A stretch of DNA of 64,000 bases, taken from contig NZ_JADWYR010000001.1 in assembly GCF_015831355.1 (NCBI RefSeq), positions 1,550,001 through 1,614,000 on the forward strand. Reading direction: 5' to 3'. The translations under genes and the position numbers were made by a program. Below the pieces are notes generated by a model. That model ran no database searches, had not been told where the DNA came from, and was given only the letters and a program-made list of their open reading frames with translations. The stretch is from Panacibacter microcysteis. Its GTDB lineage: Bacteria > Bacteroidota > Bacteroidia > Chitinophagales > Chitinophagaceae. Below, piece after piece: positions 18,064 to 27,144 of the stretch. Each line of letters opens with the position of its first letter. The first letter of the stretch is position 1.

Positions 18064-19706
18064 TGAAATTCTACATTAAAGGTCATTTCTTTATCGCCGC
18101 GTTTAATGCGAAGTGTTGTTTTATCTCCCTTTTTAAAGTTCTTCAATGCACCCATGTAGGTCATTACATCTACAAACTTATACTCGCCCAGTTGCAACAG
18201 TACATCGCCCGCCTGCAGGCCTATACGCTCACCTGTTTTGCCTTTGCTAACACCATCTATACGCATACCGGTGCCACTAAAGCCATAATCCGGAATTACA
18301 CCCAATGTTACCGGCAGCGGTACAGATTTCATTTCTGCATCTCTTGTTTTGGTAAAGGCAAGTTTTCCTTTGGTGTCTGTTGCTTCTATAATGTTGCTGA
18401 TATAATCAATGATAGCTACTTCGCCTTTGTAATTGATCTTATCCCAGTCGTCTGTTGCCTTGTGATAATCGGGATGGCTGTTGGTAAAAAAGAACAGCAC
18501 CGGTATATCTTTCCTGTAAAACGAAGCATGATCACTGGGGCCGGACCCGCTGCTGTCGAATTTTACAACAAGATCGGCAGATGAAGTATTGCTAAACACC
18601 TGGCCCCACACCGGTGATGTGCCATAGCCACCAATAGTCAGTTTTTTATCAGGGCTGTACCGGCCTATCATATCCATGTTAAGCATATAGTTTGGTACAA
18701 TGTTCACAGAAGGTTTTTCTAACCAATATTTTGAACCAAACAAACCAAGTTCTTCACCCGAAAAGGCTATAAACAGGTAATTGTTACTACGTGCTTTTGT
18801 ATGTTGCAGCAGGCGGGTCATTTCTATCAGGGCTGCTGTGCCGCTTGCGTTGTCATCGGCGCCATTGTGTATTTGTCCCTGGCCGTCGAGGCTATTGGCA
18901 TCTTCACCGTACCCCAGGTGATCGAAATGTGCACCGATGATGACGGTGGTAGGTGCATTAAAATTGAGGTAGCCAACAACATTGTGTGCTTTGCGGCTTT
19001 GTTGCTTAAGGCTTGTTTTAATAGCAAGATCATAAGTACCGGTTGAATCTTCCAAGTATTTTTCCGCGGCTTTATGTTGTATAAAAATTACCGGCAATGA
19101 AAGTGCTGCTGTATTATCGTTCCTGTTAAACTGTATATTATCTGTTTCTGCAGAACTGTTGTAAACAATCAGCGCGGTGCCACCTTTCGTTGCGGTTATT
19201 TTTGCTTCTTTGAGCAATGCATCGTAAATGTCGAAATGCGGGTTGCTTTTATTTTCGGCTACAATGTCTCTTACATCAAAAAACCAGGGCTCTCCTTTTT
19301 CTCTGAGGCCTGGAGAAGCTATACCACTTATGGCGGTATTGCCTGAAAACGGCAGCGGAAAATAATCTTCTTTTAGTTGTAGCTGATGATCGTTGATGGA
19401 AAAACTATTTTCTTTTTCATCGAACTGTTTGCCTTCATTTATATCAAATTCCTGTATAAAACCATTGGTTCCTTTAGGCTGTAAACCATTTTTTGCAAAC
19501 TGGTCTGCAATGTAGTGCATGGCGAGGGTTTCTCCTGCAGTGCCGGTGCGGCGGCCTTCCAGTTTATCGTCTGCCAGATATTTTACATGGGCCTCAACAT
19601 TTGCTATTGTTATTTTATCGGCTTTCTCCTGTGCTTTTTTCTGCTTCTTTGTTTGCGCCGTAACCAGTAAGGGCAGCAACATAACAGCAACAAAAAATTT
19701 CTTCAT
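18060..19706 (-). CDS. M28 family zinc aminopeptidase with PDZ domain
   Basis: A 548-residue exported peptidase: signal peptide ending near LLVTAQT, a protease-associated (PA) domain inserted at about residues 110-240, the M28 catalytic domain, and a C-terminal PDZ domain (GIRIDGVSKGKTGERI-like region, about residues 460-548). Zinc ligands can be read in IIGAHFDHLG, NGADDNASG, FSGEELGLFGS, NMDMIGRY and HPDYHKATDD. It probably trims peptides in the periplasm or at the surface. First gene of an operon with the IPExxxVDY protein (4-bp overlap) and pterin dehydratase. Confidence 0.92.
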   Translation of the reverse strand: MKKFFVAVMLLPLLVTAQTKKQKKAQEKADKITIANVEAHVKYLADDKLEGRRTGTAGETLAMHYIADQFAKNGLQPKGTNGFIQEFDINEGKQFDEKENSFSINDHQLQLKEDYFPLPFSGNTAISGIASPGLREKGEPWFFDVRDIVAENKSNPHFDIYDALLKEAKITATKGGTALIVYNSSAETDNIQFNRNDNTAALSLPVIFIQHKAAEKYLEDSTGTYDLAIKTSLKQQSRKAHNVVGYLNFNAPTTVIIGAHFDHLGYGEDANSLDGQGQIHNGADDNASGTAALIEMTRLLQHTKARSNNYLFIAFSGEELGLFGSKYWLEKPSVNIVPNYMLNMDMIGRYSPDKKLTIGGYGTSPVWGQVFSNTSSADLVVKFDSSGSGPSDHASFYRKDIPVLFFFTNSHPDYHKATDDWDKINYKGEVAIIDYISNIIEATDTKGKLAFTKTRDAEMKSVPLPVTLGVIPDYGFSGTGMRIDGVSKGKTGERIGLQAGDVLLQLGEYKFVDVMTYMGALKNFKKGDKTTLRIKRGDKEMTFNVEFQ

Positions 19707-19811
19707 ATTTCAATATATACTTGATGTGCAAATGTAAGCTGTTGTTTAAGAGCAGTGGTAGTGTGCATAAAAATGACCGCGTTAATTTTTGATGCACAAC
19801 CGTGTGAGACA

Positions 19812-19900
19812 GCACCAGGCCGTACCATTGCTGCCATGAAAGCGGAACGTTGAAACGAGCGTGGCAACAGGCGATGCCATGAAAAATTACAGCTGGCTAC
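19812..19900 (-). repeat. Interspersed repeat arm, core C-
   Basis: An inverted C core (one mismatch, 19851-19868) is followed by AGGCGATGCCATG and the outer end AGCTGGCTA. On its other side is the C-type extension ending in TTCATGGCAGC (complement). Confidence 0.7.
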
Positions 19901-19904
19901 CAAA

Positions 19905-19933
19905 TAAAAAAGACCGGCTATTAACCGGTCTTT
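19905..19933 (-). terminator. Terminator after the large propeller-barrel gene
   Basis: A 9-bp stem AAAGACCGG/CCGGTCTTT (19909-19917 and 19925-19933) with a 7-nt loop; on the minus strand it continues into a T run (complement of A 19905-19911). It lies 22 bp past the stop of the gene at 19955. Confidence 0.83.
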
Positions 19934-19954
19934 ATATAAAAAAAGTTTTACTGC

Positions 19955-22900
19955 TTAGAAATCGAAGCCCATGGCGAAGTACCATCTTGGCTTATCGCGG
20001 AAGAGACCATTCATTTGCCATGCTGCATCAATTTTCAGGAAATAGCCCAGTAGTGTGCTGCGTGCACCAAAGCCGTAACCGCCGGCCAATGGCCCGATAC
20101 CACCCGCACGCTGCTTAACAGTTACGGGATTATTGGGATCATCCTGTATGCTGTAAACAATTGTTGGCCTGGCGATATTTTTGATGCTTCCTTCCCATGC
20201 AGTGCCGAGATCTATAAATTGAACAAGCTGGAAATTGCGCAGGAATGCTGCATTAATAGGCTTATTGATAAAAGTACTGAATACAGGCAGCCTTAATTCA
20301 CTGTTTATTACAAAAGCATTATTACCATTTGCAATGTTTTGGTTAAAGCCACGCATATTAAGCGTTAATGACTGGAATGCGTAATTGTTGTTTTTGGGCA
20401 GGTTGTTTGGTGTAAACTTTGGTGTGAACCAACCATCGACGCCACCAAGGTAATAAAGCAGTTTTGCATCTCCGAAAGACATATCGCCTGCGCCGCGTAC
20501 TGCCCAGATAAAGTTGCGGTAGATTCTCTCATAGTGCCTGGCATCGAAACCGAGGTTAAAAGTATTGCGGCCTCTTGATGAGCCACCGCCGACAGGTACA
20601 TTGTAATCGAAATATATTTTCCAGCGGCTGCCAACCCAAATATTGTTTGCCGGGTTGATGGAATTATCGTGCACAAACTCTAGCCTTGATACAGCAGTGT
20701 GGGCTGCAGAATCTTCTATGCCAAGTGCGGCAGGATCTGGTGTGCCGGTAAAAAATATTGGCCTGATTATGCCATTATCCCGGCGGATACCGGCCGTTAG
20801 GCGAAAGCTGTTGATCTCACTGAGCGGGAACGCCACATTAGCCTGGTAAAGGCTTGTAACCACCACATTGTCATAAAAACTCAACGGGTTTTGATAATTG
20901 TAGAAATATGGGTAGTTTGTTACGTTGCTTCTATAAAAGGTAAGGCCCCAGTCGAGCCTTTTGCGATAATTCTGGAAAGAGAGAAATACATCTTTATCTG
21001 ACAGTGATGTTCCGAAGCGTATACCACCAATAAACTTCACATCTTCCATAAGATCGCTGACACCTACACGGAAAGAGAAATTTACGTTCGTGGAATTATT
21101 GAGCTGTACGGGAGATTGATCCGAGGGGTCCCGCTGCTGGTATGGCTGGTAACGGTTTACGAGTATGTTGTTGGTAATACCGGCAAGAATATAGTCTGCA
21201 TTAAATTTCAGCCGGTAGTTGTGTAGCGATGTTTTTGAAAGCACATTATCTGATGCGGGCTGTAAAGAGGGTTGCCTGCGAACGATATTACCCGATGAAT
21301 CTCTACGGTCATCTTCGAATTCGTTTTGGAAACCGTTGTTGTTATTTTGCCGGTTCTCCGGTGTTTCTTCTTTTTGTACCTGTGTAGCACCAGCTTCTAC
21401 TCTTTCTTTCCTGAGCAAAGATTTCACATAATCTGTGGGTCTTGCATTTACATTCCGTTTGCGCAATGCAACAGAATCTACCTGCAGTTTATAGAGGAAT
21501 TTTAAATCCCCCTCCCTTCTTACTTCACTTACCTGCCCGTTATTACCAGCTATACGGCTTTCGAGCAAACTGCTCTGGTAATTGGTTATTGGAAAGGTGT
21601 AGGTGGAATCTTTATACACAGACAGATAGCTTACACTGTCAGGCTCCTGTTTTTGCCATGCATTCAGGGTTGAATCGAGTACTTTGTCAATAGGGTTGCG
21701 CACAATATCTTCCCCTACATAGTACAGTGTATCTAATCCATCTCTTTGTGTGGAAAAGAAGCCTGCCCACCGGTTTGCCACACCATTCTCGTCATTAACA
21801 TACGTAAAGTGATTAACGTTATATTGCGTGGGGTAGCGTGCATTGCCATATTTTACTTTGGTAAGCTGGGATATTTGTTTAAAGTCGCTGTTGTTCAAAA
21901 GATCAACCAGGAAGATATTGAAGTGATTGCGGCTTGGTATAACGGTGTCTGAACTCACTGTTTCAACGCCGGGCCGGTTAGAGGCAAAGATGATACCACT
22001 GCGATTAGGAAAAGAAACCGGTGTAGGGTCAAGATCGTCGTACACATCATTTGTGATCTGCTTGCTTTTGCCATTATCTATCCGGTAAGTAAAGATGTCT
22101 GTCTGTCCTTTTTTTACCGCACTAAAAATAAGCGTGTTGGCGTCGAACATAAACCCGGCGTCAACAATTTGTTCAAAGCCTTCGATCTCCTGCTGAAATC
22201 TTTTAATGTTAGCAATAACATCATACACAAACATAAACGTTTTGCCTTCCTTTGAATAGATTACCAGCAGGCGGCTTCCTTTACCATCCCATGCAAGAAT
22301 AGGGTAGTTCGGATTGATGTCTCCTACAATGGTTCTTGTTCCGTATTTTAATATGGTATGTGGCTCATACAGGTTGTCAACAAACTTTACGCTGTAAACG
22401 CCTTTCCTGAACTGCACTACTGCATATGAATTATTCTTTGCATTGGGGTTAGCTGCAAACCGATAAAAATCTTCGCCTTTTTTGAGTTCTTCTATTACAC
22501 TCAGTTTGCCACGCGGTGCATTGCGGCGTTGTTTGATGTCTTCCACATAGCGTTGTTGCTGGAAGATCATAAAATCGGCAAGTACTTCTTTGAACTTCTT
22601 TTTGCATATGCGTTCAGACGCAGAATTGAGGTTCTTGTATAACCTGGCGAGGTATAAAAAGTATGTTACGTTTTCCGGTTTGTATTTTTCTGCAATGTAA
22701 TACCAGAAACTGTGGCCGGCGAGGGTAGGTTTTTCAAAAGCAAACTGGTAAAAGTTATTGTATTCGCCACTGAGGATCGCATTTCTCAATGCTTCATCTC
22801 TTTCTGTGCTCCAGTTCTCGGCTACGTATTCCACATAACCATCGGTCAGCCACTGCGGCAGATCCAACAAAGCCTGGTTGCTGGCAAACTCGCCGATATC

Positions 22901-23377
22901 GTCACCGAAAAGGATATTATCTGTAAGTATTTTTGCAATGCCTTCTCTGATGTTCAGCCGCAGCGTATTTTTATTACCATCGAAATAAATAACCAGTTTA
23001 TTGTTGACGAGTTTTGTTACACCACCCGAGTTTTGCCAGTCTATGCCCAAACCTATATTGCTCGTTTTGTAATCATCGTAATTGTTATACAAAACAATGT
23101 TGGCACTTCGCTGCATAGAATACTCTACCGCAGATTGTATTTGTGGTAATTCTTCTTCGGCAACCTGTGTAACAAACTTCGCTAACTCTAACCCACCGGT
23201 ATTAAAATAGACATTGAAATTTGGGCTCTGGTAAAACTTCCAGTCAAACTTCTTATACTGTAACCTGTTTTTGCCAAAGTCAACAGTATTAACCTGTGCA
23301 AGTGTAAATATTGGTAAAGCGGCAGCAATGATTAAAAACGAAAAAACTAACCTTAGGCGATTAACTTGCATATCCAT
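19955..23377 (-). CDS. Exported peptidase-MA-like (degenerate) / TolB-type propeller / outer-membrane barrel protein
   Basis: About 1140 residues from the proposed start at 23377 (MDMQVNRLRLVFSFL), with signal peptide ending near FTLAQ. Three parts are visible: an N-terminal region resembling gluzincin peptidase-MA domains (LPQWLTDGYVEYVAE is the usual WLxEG motif, but the HExxH histidines are replaced, see REGIAK); a TolB/WD40-like beta-propeller (about residues 310-600; IFTYRIDNGKSKQIT, IIFASNRPGVETV); a disordered Gln/Asn-rich linker; and a C-terminal BamA-like barrel ending in phenylalanine (YFAMGFDF). Predicted outer-membrane location; function not known. Overlapping frame upstream to 23446 runs into the divergent MBL gene. 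Compare the gene at 56829. Confidence 0.75.
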   Translation of the reverse strand: MDMQVNRLRLVFSFLIIAAALPIFTLAQVNTVDFGKNRLQYKKFDWKFYQSPNFNVYFNTGGLELAKFVTQVAEEELPQIQSAVEYSMQRSANIVLYNNYDDYKTSNIGLGIDWQNSGGVTKLVNNKLVIYFDGNKNTLRLNIREGIAKILTDNILFGDDIGEFASNQALLDLPQWLTDGYVEYVAENWSTERDEALRNAILSGEYNNFYQFAFEKPTLAGHSFWYYIAEKYKPENVTYFLYLARLYKNLNSASERICKKKFKEVLADFMIFQQQRYVEDIKQRRNAPRGKLSVIEELKKGEDFYRFAANPNAKNNSYAVVQFRKGVYSVKFVDNLYEPHTILKYGTRTIVGDINPNYPILAWDGKGSRLLVIYSKEGKTFMFVYDVIANIKRFQQEIEGFEQIVDAGFMFDANTLIFSAVKKGQTDIFTYRIDNGKSKQITNDVYDDLDPTPVSFPNRSGIIFASNRPGVETVSSDTVIPSRNHFNIFLVDLLNNSDFKQISQLTKVKYGNARYPTQYNVNHFTYVNDENGVANRWAGFFSTQRDGLDTLYYVGEDIVRNPIDKVLDSTLNAWQKQEPDSVSYLSVYKDSTYTFPITNYQSSLLESRIAGNNGQVSEVRREGDLKFLYKLQVDSVALRKRNVNARPTDYVKSLLRKERVEAGATQVQKEETPENRQNNNNGFQNEFEDDRRDSSGNIVRRQPSLQPASDNVLSKTSLHNYRLKFNADYILAGITNNILVNRYQPYQQRDPSDQSPVQLNNSTNVNFSFRVGVSDLMEDVKFIGGIRFGTSLSDKDVFLSFQNYRKRLDWGLTFYRSNVTNYPYFYNYQNPLSFYDNVVVTSLYQANVAFPLSEINSFRLTAGIRRDNGIIRPIFFTGTPDPAALGIEDSAAHTAVSRLEFVHDNSINPANNIWVGSRWKIYFDYNVPVGGGSSRGRNTFNLGFDARHYERIYRNFIWAVRGAGDMSFGDAKLLYYLGGVDGWFTPKFTPNNLPKNNNYAFQSLTLNMRGFNQNIANGNNAFVINSELRLPVFSTFINKPINAAFLRNFQLVQFIDLGTAWEGSIKNIARPTIVYSIQDDPNNPVTVKQRAGGIGPLAGGYGFGARSTLLGYFLKIDAAWQMNGLFRDKPRWYFAMGFDF

Positions 23378-23432
23378 TCGTTGAAGTACTAAAATTAGGT
23401 ATTTAAGGATAACGGATTGTAAAAATAGTGTT

Positions 23433-24080
23433 ATGATGCGACTCAAGATGTTTACGTTCAGTCCACTGCAGGAGAATACGTATTTGCTGTGGAACGAAAA
23501 AAAGGAAGCGATTATTATAGACCCAGGTTGCTATTTTACCGCCGAGGAAGAAGCACTCCAATCATTTGTGGAAGAACACCAGCTTACACCGGTTCAATTA
23601 CTCAATACGCATTGCCACCTCGATCATGTTTTTGGTTTAAAATGGACGGCAAAGCAATACAATCTTATACCCCATATGCACCCGGTTGCGGAAAAGGAAT
23701 TGTCATTTGCGCCGTCTTCAGGTTTAAGCTGGGGAATGCCCTTTAGTAACTATGAAGGACCGGTGGAACATGTAAATGATGGTGACACCATCAGTATAGG
23801 AGATGAGATTCTGACCGTAATTCACGCACCAGGCCACTCACCCGGAAGTATTTGCTTCTATAGCGAAAAGCACAAACTGATCATTGGCGGCGATGTACTT
23901 TTTTTCCAAAGTATTGGCCGAACAGATTTACCGGGCGGCAACCATGCACAATTATTGAAAAGCATAAAAGAGCGGTTGTTTACGTTGCCTGATGAAACAG
24001 TCGTCTACTCAGGTCATGGTCCTAAAACAACCATCGGCAGCGAAAAGAGAAATAATCCTTTTTTGAGAGAAATTGCCTGA
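23433..24080 (+). CDS. MBL-fold metallohydrolase, glyoxalase II-like
   Basis: A 215-residue metallo-beta-lactamase-fold hydrolase. The metal motif HxHxDH is seen as THCHLDHVFG, with further ligands in HAPGHSPGS, GGDVLFF and the terminal SGHGPKTT. The order and the QENTYLLW N-terminus match the YcbL/hydroxyacylglutathione hydrolase group. It could hydrolyse thioesters, but glutathione use is uncertain in this phylum. It starts divergently from the large barrel gene, with 55 bp between the chosen starts; ATG 23436 is an equally possible start. Confidence 0.88.
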   Translation: MMRLKMFTFSPLQENTYLLWNEKKEAIIIDPGCYFTAEEEALQSFVEEHQLTPVQLLNTHCHLDHVFGLKWTAKQYNLIPHMHPVAEKELSFAPSSGLSWGMPFSNYEGPVEHVNDGDTISIGDEILTVIHAPGHSPGSICFYSEKHKLIIGGDVLFFQSIGRTDLPGGNHAQLLKSIKERLFTLPDETVVYSGHGPKTTIGSEKRNNPFLREIA

Positions 24081-24095
24081 ACCGGTTGAACCAGT

Positions 24096-24461
24096 TCAAT
24101 ATTGCCCCGTGCCCAGCAGTACCAATGTGCAGGCTTCCATGGGTTGAATGCCGTTTTCAGCAGCTATTGCCGATAGCTCCTCGTTCTCAGTGCCGGGGTT
24201 AAATATGATGCGTTTGGGATGCAGCGACAAGATATAATCGTAATACTGTTTCTGGTTTTGCTCATTAAGGTACAGCGTAACTGTATCGATATCTTCTTCA
24301 GGCTCTTGTAGCGTGGTTATTGTAGTATCGTTTACTTTCCCTGCCTTTTTTCCGATTGCCACAACAGGATGCCCGTTTGCCCTTAGTTTATTTATGGCAA
24401 GATAACTGTACCGCGATGGATTTTCAGAAGCACCAAGTACCAGTGTTTTTTTCTTTTTCAT
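24096..24461 (-). CDS. CoA-binding domain protein (YccU-like)
   Basis: A 121-residue single-domain protein with a Rossmann-type CoA-binding fold: TLVLGASENPSRYSYLA is the nucleotide loop, followed by GHPVVAIGKKAGKV and the C-terminal RIIFNPGTENEEL. Members bind CoA or a nucleotide; their role is not established. Length matches YccU-type proteins. It is convergent with the MBL gene, with only 15 bp between the stops. Confidence 0.85.
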   Translation of the reverse strand: MKKKKTLVLGASENPSRYSYLAINKLRANGHPVVAIGKKAGKVNDTTITTLQEPEEDIDTVTLYLNEQNQKQYYDYILSLHPKRIIFNPGTENEELSAIAAENGIQPMEACTLVLLGTGQY

Positions 24462-24592
24462 ATAACTAAAAGTACAAATGGTGTACCTGATTTAAGCAAA
24501 AGCGCATTCATGCTTCCAGGTTAGTGAAACGCCCCCGCTATTAATAGTTATGTAAGGCTAATATAATGGCTTTATGTACTTGCATTTTTTTT

Positions 24593-24682
24593 GTAGCCGG
24601 CTTTTGTTCTTTGTGGCAACGCCTGTTGCCACGCTCGGTTCAACGTTCCCATTTTATGGCAACTGCAGCGTTTCGGGTTATC
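24593..24682 (+). repeat. Interspersed repeat arm, core C+
   Basis: Outer end TAGCCGGC (about 24595-24602), TGGCAACGCCT, a perfect C core at 24625-24642 and the C extension (TTTTATGGCAACTGCAGCG). The next copy is A- at 26026; the two bracket ybdK. Confidence 0.75.
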
Positions 24683-24756
24683 CAAATCCCTGCAGGCATT
24701 TACTACATGTCGTACTTTTTATATCGTTTTCAGCCTGGCATAAACGAGCAGAAGAA

Positions 24757-25866
24757 TTATGGCACCAGGAACTGGCTGTGTATATAATCCACTACATCTA
24801 TAAGGCTGTTGTTTTGTTCATAGGCCGCAAGCTGCCTGTCAGCACCGGTACCATGCTCAAGAATTTTATGAACATAGTTAATGGCATGGCGGCTGCCAAG
24901 GTCATCTACCACGTCGTCCACAAAATCGAGCAGTTCATAAATGAGTACCCTTGTATTTACCTCGCTTTCTTTACCAAAGTCGATCAATGTACCATCTATA
25001 CCATAGCGGCTTGCACGCCATTTGTTTTCATTGAGCAATGCACGCTGGTACATCATAAAATTCATATTCTGGCTGCGTAGTTTGTACAGCTTTGCACAAA
25101 TGGCCTGGAACAGTGCTGCAATGGCAATCGTTTCGTTAACGGTCATGGGTACATCACAAATGCGAAACTCTACGGTGTTGAAGAAAGGATGCACACGAAG
25201 ATCCCACCAGATCTTTTTGGCATTATCTATACAATTGGTTTTGATAAGCAGGTTTACATAATTTTCATATGCTTCTATGCTCTCAAAATAATCGGGAATA
25301 CCGGTACGCGGAAACTTATCGAATACTTTGGTGCGGAAAGATTTGTAGCCTGTCTTTCTGGCTTCCCAAAAAGGAGAGTTGGTGCTTAATGCATACACGT
25401 GTGGTAGAAAATACCTTGCCGAGTTTGCAAGGTGTATGGCCATTTTGCGGTCTTCCATACCTACGTGTACATGCAACCCGAAAATGAGGTTGCTTCTTGC
25501 GGCTTCCTGTAACTCGTTTACGATCTGGTTATAACGAACATGGTCTGTTATAAGCTGGCTCTCCCAATGGCTGAACGGGTGTGTGCCGGAGGCGCCTACC
25601 CAAAGGCCAAGCTCGCCGGCTATCTGCGAAATAGTGCCACGCAGGGTGGCTACATCTTTATAAGCTTCGTCAATATTCTGGCAAATATCTGTACCAACTT
25701 CCACCACGGCCTGGTGCATTTCTGCCTTTACTTTGTCTTTGATTACTTTGTGCCCTTCGGTAACAATTTTCTGTTCATGACTTTTTAGTTCACGTGTTTG
25801 CGGATCGAGTACCATGTACTCTTCTTCTACGCCAATGGTGAAATGTTTATAGTTTAAATTAGCCAT
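24757..25866 (-). CDS. ybdK: YbdK-type carboxylate-amine ligase (GCS2 family)
   Basis: A 369-residue protein of the glutamate-cysteine ligase 2 family. It starts with the diagnostic FTIGVEEEYMVLD and continues with GLWVGASGTHPFSHW, FGLHVHVGM and the RICDVPMTVNETIA block. YbdK from E. coli has weak glutamate-cysteine ligase activity in vitro; true substrates are unknown. It lies downstream of an ATP-grasp gene on the same strand, with a repeat arm between, and an esterase is divergent beyond that. The pairing of a GCS2 enzyme with an ATP-grasp ligase is reminiscent of two-step peptide synthesis as in glutathione formation. Confidence 0.9.
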   Translation of the reverse strand: MANLNYKHFTIGVEEEYMVLDPQTRELKSHEQKIVTEGHKVIKDKVKAEMHQAVVEVGTDICQNIDEAYKDVATLRGTISQIAGELGLWVGASGTHPFSHWESQLITDHVRYNQIVNELQEAARSNLIFGLHVHVGMEDRKMAIHLANSARYFLPHVYALSTNSPFWEARKTGYKSFRTKVFDKFPRTGIPDYFESIEAYENYVNLLIKTNCIDNAKKIWWDLRVHPFFNTVEFRICDVPMTVNETIAIAALFQAICAKLYKLRSQNMNFMMYQRALLNENKWRASRYGIDGTLIDFGKESEVNTRVLIYELLDFVDDVVDDLGSRHAINYVHKILEHGTGADRQLAAYEQNNSLIDVVDYIHSQFLVP

Positions 25867-26025
25867 AAGGAAACTTTCGCAGTTTGTTTTTTGAATATAT
25901 CAGTTACAGCAATCTCCGGGCGCTATTAATCATTTGCCGGTACCGGGAACTTTCCACGTTTTTCATGCAGCCGGCAGGTACAAGCCTCGCTTTCATCTCC
26001 GCGTTTGCTCCGCATGGCTTCAACC

Positions 26026-26075
26026 GTACAAGAGTGCGACGCAACGGATGCTTAATGCATGTACTGCAGCCGGGC
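26026..26075 (-). repeat. Interspersed repeat arm, core A-
   Basis: A perfect inverted core A lies at 26026-26045, followed by GGATGCTTAATGCATGTACTG and the outer end GCAGCCGGGCTCA (26066-26078). The last bases of this end form the TGA stop codon of the ATP-grasp gene (26076-26078). Confidence 0.78.
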
Positions 26076-27029
26076 TCAAAATAAATTTTCTTTGTTGGCA
26101 CTGCGTTTTACATACTCGCCCCAGGTAAGATTATCTATGCCCGCCTTGTGAGACAATGCTTTTTCTATGGCATAATTGGCTGCCGTTTCTACTACCCATG
26201 CAAAGTTCTCTTCGCCCACACTGTTGCGGTCTGCATCGGGGGCAGGATTACAGAAATCAATGGCATAGGGTACATTATCGCGTACTGCCAGTTCTACGGT
26301 ATTAAAATCGTAACCAAGGTATTTGTTGATGCGCAATACAATTTCTTCCATCTGCTGCAAGCGCTCGGGTGTTGGTGTAAAACTTGCCACATAACGCAGG
26401 TGGTGCGGGTTGCGTGGTTCATATGGCATAATACGTACATACTTGCCGCCTATGCAATAACAGCGATAATATTCTTCAAAAACAATTTCTTCCTGCAACA
26501 GCATAACGAGCTGCCCGGTTTCTGCATGTTTGTCGAAAAAATCTTCTACACTGCTGAGGCGGTAAACATTTTTCCACCCGCCGCCTGCAAATGGTTTCAT
26601 GTATGCGGGAAAGCCGATGTATTTGAAAATATTTTCCCAGTCGAGCGGGTAAGCAAGATTGGCAAAAGAATTTTCAGATGTGTCTGCAGGCAGATCGCGT
26701 GAAGGAAGAATAACAGTTTTGGGTACGGGCACATCGATTTTTGTAGCGAGACAGTTATTGAAAAATTTTTCATCTGCACTCCACCAGAAGGGATTATTAA
26801 TAACCGCAGCGCCGCATATGGCTGCATTTTTTAAGTAAGCCCTGTAGAATGGAACATCCTGGCTGATACGGTCTATGATAACGGCATACTCCGTTGGGTC
26901 TCCCTGTATTACTTTATCTATATGCACCGGCTCTGCATAAATGTCATCAATTCTTTTACTGTTTACCCGTTCTATAAACGCTTGCGGGAAGGTGCGTTCC
27001 TGGCCGTGGAGAATACCGATCTTTTTCAT
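26076..27029 (-). CDS. ATP-grasp domain protein
   Basis: A 317-residue protein with an ATP-grasp fold. The lysine of the nucleotide site is in FPAYMKPFAGGGWKNVY, the strand with acidic residues is VMLLQEEIVFEEYYR, and the Mg-binding end is FNTVELAVRDNVPYAIDF followed by CNPAPDAD. ATP-grasp enzymes join a carboxylate to an amine or thiol through an acyl phosphate. Specific substrate is unknown. It is upstream of ybdK on the same strand and divergent from the esterase gene. Its stop codon lies within the end of a repeat arm, so the C-terminus may have been set by that insertion. Confidence 0.8.
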   Translation of the reverse strand: MKKIGILHGQERTFPQAFIERVNSKRIDDIYAEPVHIDKVIQGDPTEYAVIIDRISQDVPFYRAYLKNAAICGAAVINNPFWWSADEKFFNNCLATKIDVPVPKTVILPSRDLPADTSENSFANLAYPLDWENIFKYIGFPAYMKPFAGGGWKNVYRLSSVEDFFDKHAETGQLVMLLQEEIVFEEYYRCYCIGGKYVRIMPYEPRNPHHLRYVASFTPTPERLQQMEEIVLRINKYLGYDFNTVELAVRDNVPYAIDFCNPAPDADRNSVGEENFAWVVETAANYAIEKALSHKAGIDNLTWGEYVKRSANKENLF

Positions 27030-27144
27030 ATTCGACAGGTTTGATTAGAAATTTGTTGGAAAGCCAATATATAAAAACTAATCTGAATTCAAGGCGTTGG
27101 TTACACAAAATTCTTTTTGTTGCACATTCCTTATTTTTGAATAT

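Noticed and set aside
24066-24098. Terminator between the MBL and CoA-binding genes
   Set aside because: The TGAACCGG/CCAGTTCA hairpin has a mismatch and no T run on either strand.
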